NCBI GenBank assembly: GCA_011037195.1
Contig: JAAEAF010000088.1
Location: 248,001 to 312,000, forward strand
Source of the DNA: Triatoma infestans
Taxonomy: Eukaryota > Arthropoda > Insecta > Hemiptera > Reduviidae
Length of the DNA: 64,000 nt
Direction: 5' to 3'
The notes under the pieces were generated by a model that was not told the origin of the DNA, searched no databases, and saw only the letters and a list, made by a program, of their open reading frames with translations. Shown piece by piece: positions 22,532 to 52,885 of this stretch. Each line of letters begins with the position of its first letter. Position 1 is the first letter of the stretch. Both the position numbers and the translations under genes were made by a program.

Positions 22532-24740
22532 AAATCTTATCCAATGGAAGCTTGGTATTATGGTAAGGTAAACTGAACGATGAGCCCAAACTTAAAATAT
22601 TTTTGACATTGATTGGAATGTCAATAGATGTCAATTGACAAACCATTTATCTTTAAATTTAAAAGAAATTGAATGTTTTTCTATCAGAACATTATATTTT
22701 TTTATTTGATTTTGTTTGAAATTATTAAAAATTCTCTGGAAAGCTATTGTTTGTTTCTGATTATAATCCGCTATAATTGATATAGGTTAAGTATATAATT
22801 ATAGCGGATTAATTATAGGTTAAGTATAGTTTAGCGGAAGATTGAAAATGGCCAGTACTTTAGTCGTTTCAGTTTACCTTACCATAATAACAAGATTCCA
22901 CTGGATAAGATTTTAATTGATACAGAATATGCAATAGATCGATTGCCGGATTCAGATAAAGATTTCTCAAGAGCAAAGATTGTTAATATTATTACTAACT
23001 TCAAAACATACATCTATAACCATCCTATATTATCCAATGTCAAGACTACCAAACAATTCCTTGCCGAAAATACAAATGTTTTCATTATTTCCAGTGATAA
23101 ATCTAGACAAACTGTTTCCAAAGACGAATATGATATGAAAATTTCTACACTTATATCTGACACTGACACCCACACAAAATTGAACAAAGTCCCAACGAAC
23201 ATCATAAGAACAGAAACCAAAAACTGAATTTTATAGAACTTTACAGAAACAAATACATTGACCTATACACAAAAAATAAACTTACTAACAATTCTCCTAA
23301 TCCCCTAAAATTTATGGCCTGGTTAAAACACATAAACCTGACAACCCTCTACGACCTATCATCTCCTTCATCAATTCACCGACCTATCAGTTATCCAAAA
23401 TATTACAACATCTTTCATCTGATCTATATAATATCAAAAGATTCTTTTAAACAAAAATCAATAATCTCCAAATTCCGTCTGACTACTCCCTCATTTCTTT
23501 GGATGTTTCTCTCTATTTACTAATGTTCTCATTCTTGAAACCATAGAAATTATAAAAAGTAAATATCACTTGGAAAATAATATCACCAAAATTCATATTC
23601 AATAATTTTCATCCCTACTCCTACACTGTTGCAACTCTGGCTATTTTACCTATGATACCTACTAAATTTTATAAACAGATCTTTGTACGGCCATGGGTAT
23701 TAGCTTAAGACCCATATTAGCAGACATTAATATCACCGAATTAATTGAAAGTGCTTTGAAAAACTTCCTTTCAAAGTTGATTATCCTAAACCTTTATGTA
23801 AAAAAATCTTTGAATTGCCTCATAACAGTAGTATTTTGCCCTGTATTTCGGATGATAACCAAATTTCATCTATGAATCCCAATTCCACTTATCTTCCGAA
23901 ATATATCTCCTTTCCTTATGTAAGAAACCTATCGGAAAAAATATCCAAAATCCTCAGACCATATAACATCATCCTATCTCATAAAACAACCAATACAATT
24001 TACAAACTTTTCACTAAATTGAAAGATCCTGCCCCGACAGAATTACAATCAAACATTATTTATAAAATAAATTGCCAGCAATGTTCAGCCACATACATAG
24101 GTCAGACGAAACACTACTTAAAGAACAGAGTGTACCATCACGATTATGACTGTAGTAAAAACAAACCCAACTCTGAAAACATAACAGCACTCACTAAACA
24201 TCATACTGAAAAAAGACACAAATATGATTTTTCTAACACCAGTATTTTGGCAACTGAACGTAATAGGAAAAACTCAACTTTTTGCAAATTCTACATATAA
24301 AAAAATAAAAAAATTCTATTAATTACAGGACAGATACCAAAAATCTCGATGTCTCTTTATCACAACCTCATTTCCTAACCCCTGACTCTGTGTTCTCCTA
24401 ATAGTCCCCTCTTTCCACTAGTCCCTTTATAACTTTACCTGCCCACTGTGGTTCATATGTGGTGTATATGTGCACTATTCTCTGTGATGTACCAGTGTTT
24501 CCACCTATTTATTTTTCAAAAATATAATGTTAAACTTGTCATGTTTTGAAGTTTAACATTTCTTATTTTTATGTAAGTAAACCAAAAAAAAATTATAAAT
24601 TAATCTATATATTGTATTCTCTATTACTTTCGTTTTTTGTTTTTCGATTTTGTCTTTCTAAAAGAACCTTTTGTATTTTGACAATATATTTGTCGAAACG
24701 TTGGCAAAAATATAAGTTTTTTTAATTTTAAAAAAGACCG
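22532..24740 (+). mobile_element. Penelope-like element remnant
   Basis: The 5' part is an inverted repeat of about 45 bp (22532-22578 against 22868-22914) enclosing about 290 bp, as found in Penelope pseudo-LTRs. Downstream frames give a degraded N-terminal region (22943-23227) and the Penelope RT signature near 23300-23400 ([18 protein letters not shown], then [11 protein letters not shown]). A GIY-YIG endonuclease segment lies around 24075-24290 (CQQCSATYIGQTKHYLKNR, C-terminal ATERNR). Frameshifts and stops break it throughout. The 3' end has GACAA-TATAT-TTGTC followed by GAAACGTTGG (about 24680-24710), the same stem-GAAACGT arrangement as the small inverted-repeat elements. Confidence 0.8.
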
Positions 24741-26560
24741 AATATCACTATCCTTATCATCATTTAAGAACGGTCAAGAAGAATCTTCCACACAAGCAGG
24801 CTATCACGGAACATATCTCTATGAAGCATTTTATTATCCTGCCGTGTCATATTGGGGTCTGGTCGACGTCAAGAGCCTCTGAACATGCGAATAATACCAT
24901 TGAAATTAGCACAGAAAATCAAAACAAAAAACTGAACGGAAAGTTGCCGCTAAATTACGGCCCACAGATCGAGCTCTAAAAGAGCAACTCTCGTAGTGAA
25001 GACGCACTACCCAAGTCTGGAACAACTATGTGGTAACATTGGTACTTTCGACAAATTCTTTGTTCCATTTTTGCAATCATTCAGAAACTTTTTTTTTTTT
25101 TAATGAATTCCTAACACAAAAGAAGAATATTAACAAACAACTCCTCGAGACATTGATCTCCAGAAAATCTACGGGTCTGTTGGAGTAGCACTATGCTTTC
25201 CTCTAGAGTACCACTTGAGTATAGTATATGGTTTTGCCACCTTACAGCATTAATACACATTAGAAGCATTGATAGAATTCCAAAGAAAATCGGTTTACCA
25301 TCGGTGCGATTTTGCAGAATAGGTTTTTAATTGTTTGTAATTTTTTCGAAAATGGTTACGTTTTTCTTTAAACTCGCAATGTTTGCTAATCAGATAGATA
25401 GATGTATCACTTTTTTTCAGGGTATCCAAAGACATGTATTTCCGGTAAAACTCAATTTTGAAAATCTGGCACGATCGCAATGTCTTACTAGGAGTAATAG
25501 AAAGTAAAAAGGGCTTAGATACAATGGATCAGCAAGCAGAATTATAATGTGTCCGATGTTATTCATTTATACATCTTTAACGGCACGAAGGCACATAGAG
25601 GGAGTTAAAGTTTCAGAATAAGAAAATATTTAAATTTAAGAGAATAAAATACAAAATAATTTAAATTGTCTTAAAAAAAAAAATTAAATTTAAGAGAATA
25701 AAATACAAAATTATATTAAGTTTTATGACGTGTAAATAACATTTGTCTACAATGAAACGCCCAGATGACTTTCTCATACTCGTTATAATACAATTAAATA
25801 TACAGGGGACCCCAAAACATTTATTACCCGAAAAACTCAATTTATTTTATGGTCGAGTTTAGTTAAATATAGAGTTAGTGCGAAAAAAAAATCGAGATGG
25901 AAATAAGTCTTATTTTCGATGAATTTATACAAATCAAATAAATATTGTTTATTTTATTTGTATGATCTGAAACAGATAAGTTCTTTCTTTTGATAAATTT
26001 TTCTAAACTTATCAAACGTACTTATTAACTTTGTGAATGGATAGAATTGGGCTAAGTATTTATATATATATATTTTTTTTTTAAATTGAAAATACAGTGC
26101 ATTACACTAGAAAACAAAGAATATCATGGAATATAAGGTAGAAATAGCTGCTGGAGTTAAATATAAAAAGTAACTACTGGTCTGATAAAAGTCCAATATA
26201 GGTAACTCGGTAATTGATTTAGTATGGGTGAATGGACAGAGCTTGAACGATGTTGCTCATTTTGAGATACTCGCTTTTCTCGGCTTATCTGACCATTGAA
26301 GCTGTTTGCTCAAAATAAAAAGAGGAATTTCCCTATTTAGTGCTGATAATCATAACTTTAATAATATGCTTGCAGAGAATAAGTTTTCTTGTAATGATAA
26401 TTTTTTAGGAAATTATCAATTTTATTTAGCATCGCCTCACAAATTTTTTTTAATAGTTATAAGTGGATGATCTTCTAGAAAATCTGTGCAATGTTATTAC
26501 TGTGGCCGCGACTAATTCTGGGATGGTCTAGAAAGCAACTTTCGGCAGAAGAACTTTAAG
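24741..26560. other. Repeat debris: family A fragment and R1 copies
   Basis: At 24795-24825 GCAGGCTATCACGGAACATATCTC matches the outer arm of family A inverted-repeat elements. R1 pieces on the minus strand lie at 25265-25515 (ending in CTTACTAGGAGTAA) and about 25790-25860. No gene was seen. Confidence 0.45.
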
Positions 26561-28480
26561 GAGCATGTATGGTTTAATTACGACTGTAGAATGACAAAGA
26601 AACAATTGAAATTTTGTAACATGAAACGGAAAAGAAGTAATTTTGGCGTGAATGAAGTGAATAGTTTTATTGCTTATCGAAAAGAATACAGGGCTTTATT
26701 AAAATATAGTAAATTGAATTATCTGCTCTTTTTACAAACCGCAATAGCCAATATGAAACGTGCGTTTGATTCCGTATGCATTACAAACTTTGGGATAAGC
26801 TTTCCTCTTTAGGTATTAGTGTAAAAATTATAAACATCTTACAATCATTGTACAATAATACCAGTTTTGTTATAAATTTTAATAATGTATACTCTCGTAA
26901 GGTTGAGATTACTGAGGGAGTATTGCAAGGAGAATCTAGGTCACCGCTTTTGTTTATTTCAGATATTGTCACGTTTTTCCGGCGATCAGAAGCAGAAGGT
27001 TTGCCTATTTCTAGAACTTGCGACTTCCAAATGCTGCTGTTCGCCGACGACATAGTGGCACTGGCAGAATCTTGGTTGATACGCGACGAAAATTGAGAAC
27101 TCATTGTGAATCTACTGGTCTTTCTGTCGATACAGAAAAGACAAAAGTTGTTATATTTCATTGGAAAGGCAGAATCCCAAAACAGCGTCAATTGTTGTAT
27201 GGGAATAGGCCAATAGAAGTGACCAATAATTATATTTATTTGGGTGTCAAATTTAGCTCATCCAGGAAGTTTTTGTATGCATTATCCCATTCCGAAAGAA
27301 AAGCGAACATAGCAACCAATAGGGTCCACACTATTCTGCTGCGATCTCATGCAGAAAGTTGGGACGCTAGGTTGACCATGTACAAAGCAATTGTGCAAGC
27401 AACTTTTTGTACGGTGCTGAGTTGTGGGCTTTGTCTGTATACTGAACGGATTGAAGCGGTTCAAACGCGTGTTCGATTGGAAAATGGATGAGAATGGTTG
27501 AAAGTGACGCTGTTCAGGGCTATGGTCAAGTGGTGGGTGAAATTATTACAAATGCCCGATGCTAGATTGCCTAGGATCTGTTTTTTGTATGATAAGAAGG
27601 GAAGGGGTGTCAATTGATAACAACTAGGGTTTACAATTGAGGTCGCTATTAATAACGATCGGTGCTGATAATTTCTTGTTGGAACAGGATTTGCGCACTG
27701 TTGTCTAGCCTATCGGACTTGGTAGTGAGAAGAGAAATCATTTTTGTCATTGGATATAAATCAAGCTCTCAGTTCTCAGTACAATACAATCTGCAGGACC
27801 ATGGGCGCACTAGGTGAGTACTTAGAATCAGTTTTGAAAAAATTAAATTTACATGCCAAATCCGGTTGTCCTCAGACAACTTGTTAAGATTCTCCATCTC
27901 TCGTGGATACCATTCGATTCGCTAGTGAGATATGTATTTTATGTAACGGAACGCCAGAATCGTTGAACCATATTTTATTTACTTGCCCTACCTTGAATCA
28001 TTTAAGACTGATATATTTGCAAGACTATGAATGTGCCATTACTCACTATTAAGCCATCTACATCACATTCAAAACTGAACAACATTTACAATTTTTTCTA
28101 CACGCCAAGTCTCTAAGGGAACTTACAAATTAATAATTCCCCGTTATTTGTTTCATTTTATTTACCCTAGTACTTTTATAGTTCAAGTTTTATGTATATT
28201 TATTTTCTTAGCATTGTCCAGAATTATTCTTTTCTGTTTATTTTCGTTTCCGAGGAAGTGTCTTTTATTTATTTAATATATAATTAGGTAACATATTTAA
28301 TTTCCTTTTATTTATTTTTTGTAGTTTGTTTTATTTTTGTAAACTAAATGCGTTATGTTTTATTTTACCTTGATTTTTGCGTTCTATTTATTTTTCATCT
28401 TTGTAAGTTATTGTACTGACCCATCTCTATTTGTAAAAACTGTAATTTAAACAAATAAATTATCTAATCTATCTAGTTTG
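26560..28480 (+). mobile_element. Non-LTR retrotransposon remnant with reverse transcriptase
   Basis: Plus-strand frames follow RT motif order with a few frameshifts: MKRAFDSV (about 26754), GVLQGESRSPLLF (about 26920), then LLFADDIVAL (about 27030-27065, catalytic A-D-D). KTKVVIF and YIYLGVKF (about 27230) follow. A Cys/His tail CILCNGTPESLNHILFTC lies near 27935-27990. It ends around an ATCTA-type microsatellite at about 28455-28476. The frames at 26591, 26776 and 27018 are pieces of this one ORF. Confidence 0.8.
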
Positions 28481-28689
28481 TTTTATCACATTCTAAAGTA
28501 ATATTACCCACAGAGAAAATCATAACATCGTCTTGTTTGTATTAATCTTTTTTCAATATTCATTCGAACATTCAAGTTTTTCTTTGCGCAGTTTGTTTTT
28601 CTTGAAGGAGAAAGAATAACCGTGTCATCAAAACTGCTGAATTTATGATCTGGAAAATACATGAAGGAAAGTCTACTTCGGTAAATTAG

Positions 28690-28798
28690 AACAGTGTTGT
28701 CGGTAACGAGAGAACACTGTCTGGAGGCCGGCAATGCACTGAGTAGGCTCCAATGACCATAGATGTTGGCCGCGCCCTAAATTAAAAAAAAAAATATT
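28690..28798 (+). repeat. tRNA-derived SINE, family 1 (3' fragment)
   Basis: It matches the body and tail of the copy at 51461-51700 (AGAGAACACTGTC, CCATAGATGTTG, then CGCGCC and an A-rich ATATTA tail). The tRNA-like head is missing. Confidence 0.7.
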
Positions 28799-29735
28799 AA
28801 GTAAGAATCTTCAATAAAAATACCTTTTATCTGACTACATTTATTTAATTCTAAGCGGCGTCCATGTATAAGTACTAAAATAATATATGGATATAAAATA
28901 ATATACTACTTCTTTAAGTTCATCGGCCCTTCTAACTTCACATTACTAAACATAACTAAATGTATAGCAAAAAAAATGTATTGGAGGAAAATTTGGCTGT
29001 TGGAAGAAGTATAATGCTTTAAGAAGACTCCTTAAGGAGAAATGGATTGGCTACTTCTTCAGGGAACTTAGCCTCCCTGAAACATCCCAACCTAATACAT
29101 GAACTATGCATGATATCTAACATTCACATAATACATAATATATAAGCCTGGAAAAGTTGTTGATGTGTACAACTATATATTTGGGTTTAGCGTAGTTGCA
29201 GGCAGATCCTAGCTTAGCACCATTCATACTCAGTTACATCTAACATCGCACACTTTATACCTGACTACAAAGATAGATCGCAGTGCATTTGGTTTAATCC
29301 CTCTGGATATAGTCCCTACAGTGAAAGTCGTATGAAAGTTGCACTCCTTCCTTTTTTGTAAAATTACTTTTGGTTTTGTAATATTTCATTTCTTTTAAAT
29401 TATAATGGTCAAAGCATTTTTCAATGATTCACTACTTATAATACAAATCTTTATTGAAATTTAAATTGGTTTTTTGAAATTAAAAATTTCTTATTTTGTC
29501 GTATTGTTGATATGATGATCAATTGAAATCGATACCACTATTGTTTGAAAAATCGGAATCAACTTGTATGTTAAACTGTGCCATAATAATTGCTGTATGA
29601 TTGCAGGTTGCAGGTGTTGTTACTTGTAGGCATATTGAGTTGTAGTCTACCAAGTGTTCAATTGTATGCGAATAATAAAGTAGAATATAATTACTTTAAT
29701 ACGTGTTTTGTGTTCAGTCATGTAATTTTTTTCGT
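28799..29735. promoter_or_regulatory. 5' flank of the ERCC6-like gene
   Basis: No coding or known repeat was seen. An acceptor-like TTTTTAATACAG ends at 29771, so a 5' UTR exon spliced in front of the start codon is possible. No TATA-type element can be assigned with confidence. Confidence 0.3.
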
Positions 29736-29780
29736 ATGATTTCGGATTCAATAAGAAAGTTTTTAATACAGAATCCAATT

Positions 29781-47526
<17,746 letters not shown>

Positions 47527-48003
47527 ACTTATTTAATTCATTTTTTTTTTTTTCAATTATTTTATAGAATTTAATATAACTTTATGACTTTAATATTAGT
47601 TTAAACTTTAGTGTTAATTCAATTTTACTTATTTTTTATTAAATAGGTATGTTGAAATTAGGAGTATTTAGGAAATATTCATAAGTATTATTTATTTGTG
47701 GTTGCGTAGATCGATCAAAATTCTCCCTTTTTTCTTTAAAATATTAATAACGGGAAACTTAATTAGAATGTATTTTCTATATTATCGTTTACAGCATGCG
47801 ATCCACAAAAATCTTAGCACACAATACAAATCCTTGAAAAGATGTGGCATCGTTTTACTGGAACGATTTGATTTGTTGTTTATAAATATTGTACTATAAG
47901 TGGGATACTATAAATTCCGACTATACCTTATTTAATTCAAAAACATAACGATTAGTTTGTTCTTTGATGAAATGAAAAAAGGACATATTTACATTTTCAT
48001 ATG

Positions 48004-48765
48004 TGCGTTCGCTTGCTGCGCCTTTGAAGATTAAGTCCTCATTCTTTTTCTCTCTATTTCATTTTTTATAACTCTGTTTACATAGTTTGCTTTTTAAAAC
48101 CTGTAAATTTTTAAAACTTTATTTCTATTTCAAACATTGCCAGCCTAGTTCTCGCGCTTTTCCCGCACTTTCTCTTTTGGTAGTGGGATTGTCCGCTCCT
48201 TTCATGTAGCGGTTTCTTGCCCTCCTTACTTTCCCACGCCCTTTAGATATCTTTTACCCCTTTGTAGAAATTGCTTCACTTGCATCTAGATTCTGACCAG
48301 TGAACTGCACAAAATTTTATCGCGCTTCTCCACTGTTAAATAGATGGTTCTGTGAGTCACCTTTGTGCTTTTGCTGTGAACTTCGCCTCACTGCTTATTT
48401 AGTGGAAGTTGCCTTTTCACTTATTCAGTGAAACCGCGCCTTATTTTCTTTGGCTCTTGTGATTCGCTTAATATCCGCATTTCCCATCTCTTCCACTCAA
48501 ACACTTATTCTCTTTACCCTCGTCCACATTTTACTCTCATTACTCTCTCGCTTACACATACACATAACACACCCTTTCCTCCCCGTCTTCTCTCCTTTTC
48601 TATTTCAGCTTCTTCAATTCAGACATTCATCACCACTCCTGTGCCATCGCTTGCAACAAGGTGGGTGAGTTATATTCCTTACCCTTTTTTTTTTTTATTT
48701 GAAAATCTTTTTCTACCAGTTTTCTTCGCCCTTCGCTTTGGGTGTGGGTGTTTTACGCCCCCACA
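48004..48765 (+). mobile_element. Solo LTR, copy 2 (762 bp)
   Basis: It starts TGCGTTCG and ends CCCACA (TG...CA). A perfect 5-bp duplication ATATG flanks it (47999-48003, 48766-48770). It shares with copy 1 the CCTTTGA-x-GATTAA segment near the 5' end, CCGCA-x-TTT then GGTAGTGGGATTG and CTCCTTTCATG, the CACATACACAT segment, and the TTGGGTGT 3' region. A donor-like GTGAGT lies at about 48664. It has no coding capacity; open frames here reflect low-complexity pyrimidine sequence. Confidence 0.8.
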
Positions 48766-51460
48766 ATATGTATTATTAATGTAGTAAAATAAAGAAGCCC
48801 TTGGCATCAATCAACTAGAACAGTTCGGTGAACTAAAAATACAAAACCACAAAATAAATTAATAAAAATATCGAACTAGATTATTCTTTAGTCGAAAACA
48901 TAACCATTAAAAATTGCTAACTTAGTGAAGCGAAAAAAGAGGGTGGACGTAAATATGTTTTCATATACCACTAATTTTAACAGCAGTACTGTTTAATATG
49001 ATTATTTGTTTGTTCTTTTGACCGATGGAAAATTAGCAGTTATTTTTTAAAATTTAATTTAATTATTATATTAATTAGTTATTTTGACTTTTAAGATCAA
49101 ATTTCCAAAATAAATTATTTTATTCTTTAATGGATCTAGGAAGTCACATATTTTTTGCCACTTTTATTCAAAAAGTAAAGTTTTAGCAACAAATACACAA
49201 TTAATGACAGAAAACTCTCTTAGATTCCTTTTCCTGTAAATCACCTTTATCTATTTCGCTTTAATTGGTTTGTTTGAAAAATATTCATGTTTATAAAATC
49301 AATCAATATTCATACCGATATATTTATGATAACCAACATTATTGGGGAGGCCATATTCCAAAATACTATTTAAATTAATTAGTTTGGTTCTCACAAAATT
49401 TGGATTCAATTTTTATTCTTTATAAGAATTATCGTATTAGTAAGAAAAAATGGAAGTTTAATTCATTCAGTACATACCCATTAAGTAAACGTGTATGTAT
49501 GTATAATATAAATACATAAAATAAATATAAAAGAAAATCGAAATAAAGAAAATACATCGTTATTATAATGTAAGCGGATTATGATTTGGTTTCTTTACAA
49601 AAATCATTGAGCTTGTGATAATGATCTTATGTAAAATCTAGACAAATATTGTGAACATATCTCTTAATTGTTGTATTTATCTCTTAGTGTTGTTGTAAAT
49701 TCTTTTGTATGTAATAATTTAGGCAAACTTAATAGAATTTATGCTCAATATTATTAGTAATTTAGCCTGATTAATATATAAATAATGATATTAGGGGGAG
49801 CACTGAAAGATAGTTTATAAGTTTAGAAAAGAAAGATTCGACTTTACTTAACATATATGCATGTTTCAAATCGAGATGCCTAATTTTGTAGAGAGCGAAC
49901 TAATTCCTATATTGATGGCTGTGAATATAATTGTATGTAAATATTTATATTTGTTCTGATGTGGAGTTTATGTATGATGTGGAGTATTTGTGGCAGAATT
50001 TAATTTAGTGTTCATGTTAGTATAATTATATGTAATAAAATTACTTCAAATTTTTCAATCATTCTTCATACAAAAATATGAACTCATTTTCAATTTTCAT
50101 TGCTATTCATTCTTTAGCAAATTATGGTTAAATTGCAATCCTTAAAGTTTTCTTGCATAAAAAAATATAACTTTTATGTACATTTAAAAAAATTGGATTG
50201 ATTTTTTTGGAAAATAATGGAAGAAAGATAACAAATCAAAATTTCTGTTAATTTTTAGCATAATTTGCACATTATAGCGAAATGAAATTGACATATTTAT
50301 TTCTTTTAAAGAATTTATAGGATTGTTTGTATTTCATAAATGAATGTTTCCATATATATATATGTATGTAAATTTTTTTTTATTTTTATAAATCGATATA
50401 ATTTATATCTCATTTAATTTTCTTTTGATTTCATCTGAAATTTAGTAAATTTCTAACTGACTTTATGTAGATATGTATTCAATATTGAATAAAACGGTTA
50501 TTATCAGAATAAAGTTGAAAGACAAACAAATAATTGTGACTTTCCTTTTAGAGTGTTTTTGTAAATTATGCACATACTCCAACCAATTGAACAGCCATTG
50601 GTGGAAATTGTTTTATTCAAATTCAAATAAAAGCATTTTGGTTTTTTGTTTATCTGATGAAAATTGTATGAACTTCTCCATTCCAGACTGCAAAATTTTA
50701 GTAATACAAGAGATTTTTTTTTTCTCTCTCTTGTCCATGGTTACTAAACCATACATCATCATATTTTCCAGTTGATTCTTCAGTGGTCCTCAAAATTAGT
50801 TCATTTTATATGCAAGAGATTTAACTTGTATCACTGTGTTTCTGAGAACACAAAAAAAAAGCTCAGCTCTCCTTAGTAAAGTTTTTGATGACCATATAAT
50901 CTGTTTCTGTAATTTAAGCTTAATTATGATACGAGGTTTAATTCTGAATGCTTCCTAATTTTGAGATAACCGGCGTTTTTAGTTATTATTTTTATTCAAG
51001 CAACCATCCTTAGCGCACTTGAGCAAAGAACACATATCCAACATGACCGTATTTTTAAAGAATGGTGCAACTTATCGATCGTGTTGTGTATTAAATTTAT
51101 AAGTTAGATGATGAGGTGCGATCAGAGGGGAAAAAAAAACTTATATTTACAAAACTGTTGTGATGATACAGCTTATCCACCCAGTTAACTCACTTTTTTT
51201 TTCCACGAGGATTCTACACTGCGACCATTTATGATCTATTGTACCCAGTTAACTCACTTATGTACCTGAAATAAATAAATTTGCTGAATCGTAGTAAATA
51301 GAAGTTTTTCTTTGATTGCTTCTCAACATCGAACTTCCAAATTTACTACTTGGTTTCAGTCGCGATGAATATTAACTATGCTCCCTGCACTATTTTACAG
51401 GTGAAACTGTGTTCAGACTAGAGATTTTTATGCTAGCAAATTTTACAATTCATTTAGTTG
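48766..51460. other. Convergent intergenic region between ERCC6 and UBE2K, left part
   Basis: Very AT-rich. No gene, RNA or repeat was recognised. The frame at 50473-50775 has no protein-like signature that I can support. Confidence 0.4.
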
Positions 51461-51700
51461 GAAGGGAAGGGATTTGCTCAGTGGTGCGCGCTAGACAAGC
51501 GACGCCGAGATTCTCCGGGTTCGAATCCAGCCGTGTTACCGTTAGATTTTCTCTTCCTAGGAGCCTCTACTGCTCACTGTCCGGTAATGGGGCAGTGCTG
51601 TCTGTAAAGAGAGAACACTGTCCGGAGATTGGCGTGCACTGAGAAGCCCGGGCGTAAATGACCATAGATGTTGACGCGCCTTAAATTAAAAAAAATATTA
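51461..51700 (+). repeat. tRNA-derived SINE, family 1 (full-length copy)
   Basis: It begins GAAGGGAAGGGATTTGCTCA, with an A-box-like GCTCAGTGG and a B-box GGTTCGAATCC. The body follows (CACTGTCCGG, AGAGAACACTGTCCGG, CCATAGATGTTGACGCGCC) and it ends in an A-rich tail with ATATTA. It is the best reference copy for the family. Confidence 0.85.
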
Positions 51701-52139
51701 GGAAACATATTTTGTTTCAGCACTTTTATTGAATTTCCTCTAATTACTAGCCCATAAATAAGCTGCTATTTTTAAGAAAAAAAAATTCTTGCTAATTTTC
51801 ATATAAATTGATTTTCGTTTAATCAATTAAAAACATATATAAAAACAAATGTATGCTTATTCTTTATTTGTATAGTAACGAATAAGGATCTATCCACATA
51901 TGTCAACAAGATCAAAACATTGTCCGCAGGCTTATTTACAGTTATAGCAAATGCTAAAACTATAGGAAATGTCGTCTTACAATTTTTCGCATTACAATTT
52001 TTGCATTTCAATGCCCTCTTCCTTTGAAACTATTACAGCTGCACATTCAGATGTTACGGGTTTGTTATAAATCTTTTGTCAAGCCCTCTTGTATAATATA
52101 TATCAAATATTTCCCTTGATTTTCAATGCTCGGTATTTC

Positions 52140-52885
52140 TTAACGCAAGGACTAGGTTGCATTCTGTGGAGGTTGGCTAATCATCCTAGACATCGCGACA
52201 ACTATGATCTATTGTGACACCCACAAATAGAGTTCTCTCCCCAGTCTTGTTTTACTTAAGACTTTGGAATTAGAGAGGGACTCCTGGTGATGGCAAGGAG
52301 CACCCACCATTTAGAGCACACTCTCAAAGCCCTGACTGTTTTATAAGGCCCGAGAGAGGTTCTTGGGTGAAGCTTGCCGGTATCAGCTTCTTCTCCCCAA
52401 AGAGCGAAACCATAACCATACAAGCCTCTTTCACTGACAATACGTGCAGTGTTGTTTCCTTTTCTTCCTGGCAAAATTTGCACAGGCTATCATTTGCACT
52501 TGTTCTTGTAAGGAGGCCCATAGAGATCCAATGGCCGTACGGCCTTGTGTTGGAGTAACTCTGTCTTGAGCCTTGGCGAGTAGCTATTAATAAACTTTTT
52601 CGCCTGCTTCTGGCTGGTACTAACATGCTATGTTTTTTGCTAAAATTTTCGATATTTCACCATTTATCGGTGCGAGTTAATACATGATCTGAAGTTTCTC
52701 TCAAAACGTCAGGTTCATACATGCAAATCTGACCACCATAACATTTATTAATCGTTACTGAACCGTAAAGAGATGTTGGAGCAATGTGGTGTATCTGCCC
52801 CTGTAATTTTAGAAATGGAAGCCGTCTTTCTGATGTCATATCTGCTTGGAATGTAGCAAAAGCAAACATCGAGTTCAAATACACG
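52140..52885 (-). mobile_element. Non-LTR retrotransposon C-terminal fragment
   Basis: Minus frames read IHHIAPTSLYGSVTI (about 52795-52750) and then WISMGLLTRTSANDSLCKFC with QEEKETTLHVL (about 52540-52430). This is the C-x2-C-x-ET-x2-H pattern at the end of non-LTR ORF2 proteins. It is frameshifted and dead. Confidence 0.65.

Noticed and set aside
48428..48784. Frames of 72 and 118 aa
   Set aside because: Same reason: they are inside the second solo LTR.
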